From the NCBI GenBank assembly GCA_004794785.1, contig SJOL01002848.1, positions 33,485-97,484 of the forward strand: a stretch of 64,000 nt of DNA, in the 5' to 3' direction. The notes below the pieces were generated by a model, which saw only the letters and a list, made by a program, of their open reading frames with translations, was not told where the DNA came from and searched no databases. This document shows positions 22,185-34,100 of this stretch, piece after piece. The position numbers were made by a program, and so were the translations under genes. Numbering within the stretch: the stretch's first letter is position 1; each line of letters starts with the position of its first letter. The stretch is from Opisthorchis felineus. Its lineage: Eukaryota > Platyhelminthes > Trematoda > Opisthorchiida > Opisthorchiidae.

Positions 22185-25100
22185 GTGAGGTGACCTCTGA
22201 GATAAACAGGTACATTCCTTGGTTACAGCTACTCTGTTTCTATAACTAGAAGAGTTTTAATGAGAGGTGAAAAGGTAAGGTAGGGAGCTCCAGACATTTA
22301 AAATTGTAATCTATTTAAACTGGAGAATACCAGTTGCTGTACTGCAAACAGCGTTGGTGTGATTTTCCATCGAATTTCTTCCACCAATTGTGGTAGAAAA
22401 GTCAACCCATTCGGTTTGTATTTCGGTTTACAGTAGTTCAAGCTCTATACAAGCAACAAAGTGCAAAGTGTGAAGTGCAAATTAAAATTAAAACATGGGA
22501 AAACGAACATCCGTTATAGTGTTATTGAGAAACGTAGACTATTCACATCTTGAGGATCCTTGGTAAAATGAACCTTCAAATTTGGCCATTACTGTTGAGC
22601 ATCATGAAAGCCTTTTTGGAGTGACTTATCTGTGTTGTATTCGGTTGATTGTTTCATAGCCTCACCAAAGACAAACAAACTTGCCAGCCAGTCACAAATC
22701 CCTAACATGATAATGGTAACTGGTTTGCCGAAGATGAACATGAAAACACAGGACCAATGGTGCTTGCAGATAAGACCGATTATTAAATGCGACGCCTAAG
22801 ATAAAAACTCTCATCCTCTACTGTAGTGGACTCAAGGGTGATCAGTTGAAGAAAAACTAGTGTTTCCCAAAACGATGGACTCGAATGCGTCCGCTCTACT
22901 GCCTAACATTTTTATATCCAAAGATTTTCTTTCGCGAGAAAAAAACGGCTGAGTACTAACAGTCACAAATTAGAATCAAAGGCATCTATGTGGTATTTTT
23001 GATATCATACTACTCTTTGTGTTGATTGAAATTAGTTGAGAGTCCACCTTCGTTTTCACACTACTTCGAGTTCATTAGATGGAAACAATATCGGGTTTAC
23101 ATCGCCATAATTTCGTACTTAAGCAAGTGGAATTACACACTGATTTATGGCCTTTGGCTTGTTCGCTAAGCTGGACGATTATGCAGCTGAACCTGGGCTA
23201 CCAGTATTTTCTTCAAATTCCGAGGTGGGCGTGATATCATCCTAAATCTGTGTAGTGTCTTTGTACTGTCATTTGAGATGCCAACCCATGATGGGATTTT
23301 GATGTCTGGCCTCGAAAATGCTTTAAGCTGAGGCCCTACATAGGAAGGAAAGACTGAAGCATTTCATTGGATGGCAAGCGACACTTGGGGACAAAAAATG
23401 TGAGGAAACTTTTTTCCCTTATATCGTTCCAGTAAATGTGAGAACTCTTCCGGGAGAAACCGACAACCTGCATCATCCACTTACGAAAAGAGTTTGCAAG
23501 AACTTTTCAATGTGGATCATACAAGCGTCCTGACTGAACGTTGCACATCGGAGGGCCTTCTCCACCATGAAGAATTTTCGCTCGTTTGAGTGGACCCAGA
23601 CTGGACGGATAAGATCGGAGGCACCCCACTAACATACTTTAGAAATTAGACGGGAGAGTTACTTCATATATGACTCTTCACACATAAAGTTTCACATTGC
23701 TGTATGTAAATCAAATGAAACTTCCATCTGAGAAGTCGTTACTCGAGGAGCGAGTCAACAAGTGAGCACCTTTTACAGACTCCTGGGTTGGAGGATGAAT
23801 GGCGATATATCCTGTCTAAGTGCAAACCACTCATACTGCTGACCAGCCAATGTTCAAACTTTTGGCGGAGATTGCGGATTGGAAACCCGATGGAGATTCG
23901 TGAGATAGGCAGTGGTTATTCCCAACAAGGATCAAACACTTGCAGATCGCTTCTTAGCTCTCCAGTATATGTTGAGTTCACTTACAGGACGAAGTCACAA
24001 CTGTAAATCAAAGTTCCTAGGCTGTCACTCATCTTTTGTTATAGCGAATTTGTGTATCTCCCCATGTCATCCGGTCACTTCATTCAACCTGATAAACCCT
24101 TCCTCCGACAGGCTGCTTTGTCTAACACCTTTTTGACCTTTGACCGTTGCTTATTCAGAAGTCCCACTAAGTTATCCTCAGAAGACAGTAAACGGCTCAT
24201 GACCACACAAAGAAGAGCATTATTGGAAGGTAGAACAGAAGCTGACATTTGAACTGCACACCCTACTGCTCTTGACCAGAGTGACCAATCGGCTGAATGC
24301 GATGTGCTCTCAGGCTAGCTAGCGTTCTGCTTCTTAGGTTTTCGCTGCATCGCGGAAGCCCTATTTCTCAGCCCAGATACAACTATTTCGCGTGCAATCA
24401 GAAAACTCTATCGCTATAAAGAGCGCACAAGTGTAGAAACAGCGGTACGACAAGACACTATTCTGCCGTTATTGAGGCCGAAATTTTCATCCTGGAGGAT
24501 CTTTACGTCGACCTCATCTTTCGGCCAAACGGAACAAATATCTGCAAGAAGACAAAACTCTATTAGGTTGGAATACGCAGCAAACACCCGGAGAATATAG
24601 ATTTGTTGAACCTATCGGTTTTACTTAAAGCTAAAAACTTAGTGGTTTTGATGGAGTTAGTTGGCCGCGGTATGTGAATACCAGAGTTACCACATCATCC
24701 ATCGGTGACGTGTACAACAAACTTAAAAAATCACCCTGCAAGTTAAGCCAGTGAATTTGATAATTTGCCTCAATTGATTCTAAACCACTGGGCCGCCGGA
24801 CTTTCTGTTCCCATCTGCAATATATTTAACCATGTCCTTAAGGTGTCACATCGTAAAAGGATGGACAACCTTCAGACTAACAAAATACCATCCTATTTCA
24901 TGCACCTCGGTACTCCTCAAGTGGCTAGAGGTGATGAAACCCACTATCACGTGATGTTCGCTAGAATCTCACGTAGCGTATATCAGTACGCTTACAAACC
25001 TAAAAGATAAACTACTGTCGCTGTGGCTTTTTCAACGCAATAAATTTCGGGAGCTCTGAAAGCCAAAGTAAATCTGTTCTTATTTGTTACATAGACTTCA

Positions 25101-28100
25101 GCAGTGCACTTGATTCAGTTGACCGAAATTCACTCCTTCAAAAGCCTCAAGGCACTGATGTACACTGGCAGCTCACAACTGGAGGGTTCAAGTAGTGTAA
25201 ACAACATATAAGGACGAATTCGCCGTTAACAAGGACCGCTCTTTAGCCTCTAATTCTAAGCTGCTCCGATAGGATATCCAACTCGAAGCAACGCTCTAAC
25301 TCCGAATTCAGAAAAGGGTTATAAATTTGTGTTAAACCTCGGCGTAACCGGTGGCTAGATGTCTCTCTAATGACCCTCAACGGTTGATTCATGTCTCAAG
25401 CAGAGTGTATGTAATCCGTCTAAGTTAAACTCTAGAATGTTTTGGCATGATCGCGTATGGTACATATTTCTGAGGATATATAAACTGAGCTTTATACCAG
25501 ATGACTATCTTTTCTACTCAGTTTTTATCGGTACTCAAATCTTCCTTCTTCGCCCTTGTCCTAACCATCATAGTGTATTTCTCAGCGGCAGTTATGTTGT
25601 GGTCTGTTGAAACTCACCAGATGCTGTATGTGGATGCTTGCCCCTCCGGTAGTATATCCTCCCATTCCCTCGTGGAAATCTTGATAGATCGACATATCGA
25701 AGCATGTCTGAATTTTATCGACACGACTTCTCACGGTCCTTCTCGCTTTATACACTATGAACTACAAAACTGTTGCTCCACAGTCCCGCATTTGATCCGA
25801 CACAAGAACCCTCCTGTGTTCTAATTGCGAACTTTTTAAGGTGCTGTCACTATGAGCCGGTTCGGTTTAAACTAGCTATTCATTTAGGCGCGACCCGGTC
25901 CCGACTTGACAAAGTTCCCGACTCTTCGAATAATGACCCAGCAACTGTCCTCTTTGTGGCGATCGATTGGCCCTCCTGACAGGACTTTTCAGTCAGGCAC
26001 CGCCACGAACGCTTGAAACCTGCAGGACAGGTTTTGATGTTTTTATGGGTGTTTTCGGGATTTGTAGTGAAGAGTCTTTCAAAAATCCGAAACCTTATTT
26101 TTGCTAATCCAGGAAAACCGTTTAATCAGTGGTAACTTGACTTTGACAGTATGTTGTGGATACAACCGGAAACAGTAAAACTTATCACCCATGAAATTGT
26201 CAAACGCGAGAGAGGTATGCTCATCGGCAACTAGGTTTACGGATGTACATACGCAATATCTGGTAACAATCGTGGTTTGTTGATGCTTTTGTTCATTTTC
26301 TGCTGAAGGTCCAGCAGTCTTTTCGGGCTATTCCAGCATTGTACAGTTCACATTTACCTCGCAATACGGCGTGGAACTGAAGTCGCTTGGAACTGAGAAC
26401 TGAGAATTGTAATGCATGAAACAGACTGTGATTATTACGTCAAAATGTGGAAGAGTGTAATATCGTGAAACCAGAAAAATATCCCTCTGAGTTGTTCCTT
26501 ACGTTTTTTGTAAGCTTCACTAGACAAAGAGGTCTCAACATATGTCACTGAAGCCTTAACGTTTTTAGTGAACATTTCGCTGTGCAAGTGAAGCCAAACT
26601 GTCCTGAAAAACCGAGAAACACTCTACATCTGTTTCATTCTGATTCAAGCGTTATAATTCAAATGCATCCAGCGTCTGCTCCTAAGATGAAATAACGCAG
26701 TCACTTCGCTTTTCTGACTATTGGAGTTCAGCTAAAGAACTTGCTGATTATTCCAGCGAATCGGCGGCAATCAATGATAATTCTTCCCAGGTGTCCCGAC
26801 CACTCATGAGTAGCGTGATTTCCTCCCGTCTCTGTAGCATTTTCACTGGGCTTATGCTCCCGCCTAAGGTTTCCTTAGCCTCTAGTTACTAATGTCAGAA
26901 TTTTGCTGCCTGTCTGTCTTTGCTTCTAATTTTGTGTCAACTCTACTGTTTTCGAGTGTATGTTCCGGAGACCGAAACCGGTCCCCCCACCCTCCCCGAC
27001 CGCAGACAAGTGCGCCATCCACTACTCCAGCTATACTTGCCAGGCAGACGTGTAACGTTCGCATTGCACCTAACCTGTTTTAAACGGGCCTAAGCGCGCA
27101 TTCTGATTTGAAATGTGGCACGTGCTGCTTTGCCGCACGAATTAGATGGGCAGGGAGTACGCGGGACTACCTCTTTACTCTTGAGTCGCTCTTGTTCGGT
27201 CATGGTGTTCATACACCGAACCATATAAGAATGCGGTTGTCCGTTTTACCGCTAGTAAGCAGGTTAAAACGAGCAGGAGGTATTCACTCTTTGGTTGGGA
27301 ACAAAGTAGGGACACATTTGAAACTTTGTTTCGATTATGAACGTGCATCTATACCCAAGTAGTTGACTGAAACCCAGTGAATGTTTTTAAAGGTCAGTTA
27401 CGATCAATAATGAGTCATCCAAACAAATATTAGGTTTCTGTAAACCACAACCAGCCAGGCACAGAGAGCTGTACAAGTCGACAATGTTTTTTGGGCCACG
27501 TAGATCTTCAGTCCACGCAGGTGAGAACAAGCCATGGGAAGCCAAGCAATCAGTTGGCAACCAACAGCAACCTCATCTGCGCCGGCGATTGCCGTCTCCC
27601 TAGGTGGGACCGTGAGAAGGGACACGTCAGTGTTTCGAGGCGCTGAGAAACATGGCCCAACCATTTGTTCAAAGGCCCGCATGCATCCAATTTGTTGGGT
27701 TCAATGCATAGTTTCCCATCCCGATCCCCCTAAAGAATAGTTCGCTGACACCCATGTAATCACGCGTCACTTACGCCAGTCCGTAGCTATCCACCTCTAC
27801 CCCCGCCAGATCTTTGGAGAACGAAATTGTTGCAGCTTTAACCACTTTGCAACGTGTACTCGGCTTTTACAGCTGGAACTAGAGGGACAGTTGCGGGTTT
27901 TAGAATACCGAACAAATGAACTCCTAACTAGGAAGCAATAATCTCCGTTTAACAGGTATGGAAGCTCTGATGCGGGTGGTTAACCTGCAGTGATATTGAG
28001 CTGAAAGTGTTGTTTCAGCTCATTAAAACTGGATTCCATATAATGACTTCTAGTTTGTCGTTCAATCCCTGCTTAATGTTTGTAGATGAGGCAGAGTTGA

Positions 28101-31100
28101 AGTTGGGAGAGGCCTTCGTCGAGAAAGCGAAATTGTTGGTTGAAACTGCAGGCAAGCAGCTAGAATACAGTAAACAGCTTGGAGCCATCACAAGACCACT
28201 GACGTCATGGAGACTGGATGCAAGCAAGGCAGTTTGGGAGGCTCAGTCAGCTTTGAAAATGGCTGAAAAGCAGTATGACGACATAAAGCAGCGAGCACAA
28301 CTGCGCAGACCAACCCAAGCACAAATCCCTCGGATGACAACCGAGCCGAAACAAGAAGAATCGTACCAACGTCCACCACAGGAGGAGCCTGTTTTGGACA
28401 CCGGAAAATCTGCTGAGCCAGACAGTACTTTGCAAACCCAGCAACCACTGTTGGACCAAAGCCAAAGGCGAGAGAGAGGCTCTCGGCCAATCGACCAGGA
28501 ACGTCAGCCGATAAAGTTTTGGCCTAAACATGTGTGAGTCATTCAGGTTCCCAACACGTTTTTCACCATCAGACTGAAGTCAAATATGTTTTCAGCAGCC
28601 TCATGAGTAGTGTGTTACGTCAAATATTTGCAGCTTATTAAAAACACATATCGTTTGTTAACCCTTCAACCGTTTGGGGAAAATGGCTGACGTAGCCTCA
28701 AGAGTAGATAAACCTGATACGTGAATAAAGAACTATACACCGTTTAGCGGATTAAACAAACCTTCATAATATGAAGAAACTACAAAAACAGCCTGAGATT
28801 TTCATGGCAGTCTACGACTTGTAAAGTTACTAAAACTCTTTGACGGTCTGCTGTCACTTTCGGCCTTCTTAGAGCTTACCAGATAGGTGTCGTTTCTGAG
28901 TGTTCATCAATCTTATTTCCCAGCTAAACACGAAAGTTATAAGTAAGTTGATCGATATACTCATTTGCAAATGAACTTGACGGCAGTGAGAGATTTAGCT
29001 GAATCCCCCTGGTACAAATATTCCTACAGGTTACACACGTTCAGAAACCGAATAATTGGAGCCCAACTTGTGGTCTATCGGGTCAGGCTTTGAGGTATCA
29101 AATATGAGCAGAGTTGTGGCTAAATGGCGCAAGGTTGTTGGGTCGATCAGTTTCATTTATTAAGCCAGCGTTCCTTCCAGCGTGACCATCCCACCTGTGG
29201 ACAAGGAAAACTTAGCGATCAAATTGGGCCCATTTTTTCTCCTGCGCGAGTTCAGTCATTGTAAATTCCACCAGCCAAGTCACTCGTTGGAAAATGTTCT
29301 CCCTAGCTCGTTGTGCAGTTTGTATAAAATGTTTGACTGCTACATCCCATCTCCGCAATCCGCATGCAATGCAGTTTTTTCAACGTTCAGCAGAGTGTGA
29401 CTATAGTTTCACCATCATTTTTCGTTAAGCTGGTCGGCTTATCCGAATGTTACTACTATATACTTAGATTCACTGACCTATTTTGAGATCCGATCAGGGG
29501 GCACCAAATCGGCTAATCGATCAACTGATGTCTGGCGGAACTGTTCTATTGGTTTGTTCAAGCCGAATATGGAAATCCTAGGTTGGCTGGGAAAAAATAT
29601 GGAACCTGACCAATACTATCAGGGTGCATAAAAAGGAATGGGGGGGTGTTTCTAGGTAGCTGTGCGTCAAGGTCGAAATAAATAAAGATATGGATAATCA
29701 TATGATGAGATGGATGATGTAATGTGAAACCTATTCGCACTAGTCTATAGGGGTGATGTTAATACCCCCGTGTTTTTTGTCGAATCAAACGTGCTTTTCC
29801 TGTAAGCAAAATGAATAAGTTTACCAGTAGTTTAAGGTAAATAAATTTGACAACTGACTAGAAAATATCGAAGTCTCAAAACTATTCGGTTTCCAGATAT
29901 GCTTTTTTTCTGGAAGTGTCAGAAGCTTAATGAGGGAGAATTGTGTGCAAACCTTTTTGGATTGGTATACAAACTCGTGCATGTGTCAGAGGGTTGAAAT
30001 GATTGGCAAATTTCATCCCCTTGACATCGCTTCTCTCAACAACGATGAACCGAACATGTGCGTTAAAATCTTGGCGTTCAGACACGCACAAGCTTAGTAA
30101 CGTTGCTACATAGTTAGTTATATTCGATCCAGTTAGCGACTACTCTCACCACTTCGCGCAACAATTATATCAGCTGCCGCTTCTAATGCGTAGCTCTCCA
30201 CCCCTATCTCCCCAGATTATGGACAAATTAAGCTGTGTTAGCTGTAACCACTGTACAACACGTACGCAGTTTCCATAGCTGAAGATGATATTGACGAGTA
30301 TAGTGTTACACTTATTTCCTGAGTGATGGCTCAGTACAGTGCTTGTCGTTTTGGCTATAGTTCCGTGCACTAGTAGCGGACAATACTTCCCAAATTACCT
30401 TTGCTTTAGTTGTTGTATAGTTGTTGCATAGTCGTTGTTCTCCACTACTGACATTTTTACTAACGTCCAGTATTCAAGCATGTTTCTTCGCAGTTTATGT
30501 CTCTGGAGCACATGAGTTCTTGTGTGAGAGATTCTGTAGCTTTTGTTTCTAAGATATGAGATACCGTCTTTTATTCCTATTAGCGCAGAAAAGAAAGTTT
30601 TGTCGCTTCCGGAAGGCTACTATTTTGCGGACAATAAATTGCACCCTAGGTGTCCCTAGGTTGGAAGAAATAACAGCCGTTTTACTTCACACATACTTCA
30701 TAAGGTTATTGATACACCGTAATCAACATCTGATCATACTAACAGAATATATATCCTACAGACATTTTTTCTTGCTCACCCTATATGTTGTTCGACCAGC
30801 ATCTGTGCACATAGCGCTTAACTAGAGACTGATGAAGGGTTATAAAGCACGGTGCCTCCGGCTTGGTCGAAGTGTAGTCTAAGACCTTGGTGGTGCCGTT
30901 TGATCTGCGGCACACAGGTGCCATTATTTATCTGTTACTGGTTTCTGTTATAAAGATTAGGAAATGTGGCGTGTATAAAATAAACCCCATTTTCACGCTA
31001 ATGTTGGTGTTAGCATTCGGACTATTGCGAAGAAATCGGTGAATAAACAGCTGACCGTTGGATAAGGCTGTCTTCTACACGGTAAGCCACCGAGACTTCA

Positions 31101-34100
31101 ACAAACTGGTAATTCGCGTACACATCACTTTGGTTTGTACAACTATTGCTTTAGTTATTCTGATGAGTCCACACCAAAGAGGGGAAGCATTGGGCTCGAG
31201 TTATGCCCCTGTTAGGCCTCATCAGCAGTGCATATCCTAGACTGTGCCGCGGTTTGAACCTTGGAAACTCGACACGTGAGGCGAGCGCGTTACCACTACT
31301 CCACCAGCACATGCTGGAAGCACCTGACCTATTACGTCTGAATAGGCAGTGCAAACAATCAGATGCACATACCCCTTAGACTACGTCATTCACCTGGCAA
31401 TAAATCTGACGCTCCTCTTGTTCAGCAGTCCTTAAGCGTGGTGAATGTGTGCGTATTTGTCATTGATCGAAAGGGATGACTGTACAGGCTCAGCGACAAG
31501 AATTGACAGTTAACGGCAGAACAGTTATCAGCTCATTAGTATACCGGATCCTGTGGGTCCCGAAAATTCGGACCAAACAGAGTCTCTTGGACAGACAGCC
31601 TTGGCCACTACTGCCATAACGCTGCCGAACGACTCGAACGAGACAAGTTCTACAGCAAGAGGGCGATTAGTTTCCTTGGTGGACACATTACTCATAAGGT
31701 TGCCGCAAACTCTTTGACAGTTTGGGACTCACCAGGAAAGTATGGTGCTCCAGTTTCCATGTGCGACTTGAACTCTTGAATTGCACTAACAGTAATGGGT
31801 GCAGTGACATGCACCCACAAACTCGCACTTATATGCTGACATTCCAGTATCTGACACGGCAGCCTGTGACAAGGCAAATGGTGGATATGAGGGCTGCGAC
31901 AGAAAAACGAGTGGGAATCAATGAGCACACAGACGGAACAGGAAAGTCATCAGTTATCAAGCTATCAATTTGGACTCAGTAAATAGTTCCTCTCGAATGA
32001 ACAAAGATGTACATCTCAACTCTGAGAAACAAGAAGATCCTGTTTCGCACGACGTGATCGTCTAGGGACAAGATTAACACAGAAGGATCATCAGTCGTTG
32101 GCCCATCAGAGCTTTGAAATGTTCCGAGTGTCAAGCGCATACCTCGGTGCTCATCTCATGGTCCGCAGTACAAAAGGGAAGCAGCAATGCTGAACACTGG
32201 TGTTATCCTGTCGATGATGACAATGATAGTGATGATATTATACATATAGGACAGAAATTCGCCCCTCTGTACCGCAATTTTAGTCACTAAGTCCGTTCCT
32301 CGACACCAGGGTGGCTCACCATCGGTAAGAGGAAGGCTGAATATGGCGTGCGCACTTCATTCGCGTTTTCCCACAAACCTACTGGTAAAGTCTTCGGGAC
32401 TTGAAAACCTGGTAGCTGTCAAACTTAATCTTATTTTGGAGCTACCGGTCATATTTTCAGTGAGGCTGAAAATTGTTACGGTGGGATAGTTCAGCATCCA
32501 TTAAAGGGGTTCAATAGCTTCGCTGAAGCTGCTTTACTGGAACTATGGCCATACTAAAGGTTACTGATTTGGTGGCTCACTTGGATTAGCTCAAATCTAT
32601 CGCTGGTCAGCAAGGTAATAAATTTCCATTGGCTGTGATTATCCTCGAACGTTCAACGACCTCGCGGCAAAGCTGATACGAAGAAGTCGGATCAATCTGG
32701 GCTTAAAATTTGTACCATCAAAGCACATTTACTGAGTCATGGAAAACCCTGAATCGGCATTCTGTCTAAATGTGGCTCTTTGAGTTCAGTTAGAATGGTT
32801 TCGTGATAGCAACAGTAATTAAGAAATGCTAGAATTCCCATCAGATGGTAAAGGCTAAACTTACACGCGAAGTCCGAAAAAGTCGTCTAAGTTTCCTAAA
32901 CTGTCGTGTAATCTGTCAAGTCAACTACGACCCCGCAGTTTGATGAACCACGGCAAACACAAGGTCAAATTTTGTGCAAGCAGATAAACGTGTAATACTG
33001 CCAAAGCAAGATTCCTAATTGCCTGCTAGTCAAAACACCTCGCAGAAGAACGGGGATAACGTAGAGATGAACTACTGTAGAAGTTGGTAAGTTTTCCGCT
33101 TCTGATCTCAACAACACGCGGACATGGTGCCTTTCGCTGAAGTGAGTAACATGATTCGGACGTTTCTTTTCACCAAGGATGAGTGTACGAGTTCTGGACC
33201 TGGATACTAGGTGATGGGTTATGCTACCCATTAGATTAATCCCAATTAGTGGGAGAACATGTATTGATCCTGGTTTATTAGGATTGCTTACATCCTCGAT
33301 CCTATAAGGGTTAAAAACAGCCGGTTTCCTTGAGTGTTTAGTTCATTATCAAATTCATACACCTTAATTAGGAGTGGTACAACGAAACAATGGTTCTTAA
33401 GATGTTTTTTTCGAGTCAAAAAGCGAACACTGTCGTCCACAATCCATCCTTACTTTCTTATTCTATATTTAGTTACGTGACGCCCTGCAAGTTTTCATCT
33501 GGATTTATGCTACTTATCTCCCTCCCCGACTTGCACGCATCAGGCATTCGCTCATCAATTTGGCTTTAGCAGGAAATTCAACTGAATCCCGGCTGAATTC
33601 ATCCTACGAACCCGTAACTTTGGGCTTGAAAGCCATGTTCACTGATCCACTGGCAACAGTACAAATTGCACACAGTTGCAAATACACCCCAATGGCGCCA
33701 CTTAGAAAGTGAGCCAATAAACCCCAGCTGCTTCACTAAATAGCAGCCACCTATAGCGTTAATCCTCCACAATTTTCAGTCACATCTCTATCGTCAGGAA
33801 TTTCCACTTACTCACCTCTGCCTTTATGTTCGGTTGTCGGCCTCCTGGATATCGTAGGCCAGGACAGTTATGCTCGCTCATTTGTTCCCTGAGTAGGAGA
33901 ATTTGATTGCAAACTTTCCAACACCAGTCGAGGTGACAGCATCAGTGCATTGTTTCGTATCGGAGTGGAGACTAGTGGTGCATTAGTGATTGTAAATCGG
34001 GTTTCTCCAAACAAGGTACTCCAAAATGGATTCAATCAACCCACTGGAAAGTCTGTGTGATATTCCAGCCTGTATATCTCTACTGCTCCTGTCTACGCTT

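Larger units (their letters stand above)
22185..28085. other. Intron between exons 1 and 2 (5.9 kb) with decayed retroelement
   Basis: Ends TGCTTAATGTTTGTAG. Contains a degenerate non-LTR retrotransposon (about 23430-25330) and a repeat fragment at about 25900-26040 that is shared with 36240-36390. Nothing else recognised. Confidence 0.6.

Noticed and set aside
25501..25824. 107-codon frame with a hydrophobic start
   Set aside because: It lies at the edge of a decayed retroelement, has no family signature and no fitting splice sites.
21692..28533. Identification of exons 1-2 as Mic60/mitofilin
   Set aside because: The helical pattern is similar in places, but there is no transit peptide, no membrane helix and no mitofilin C-terminal signature in the window.
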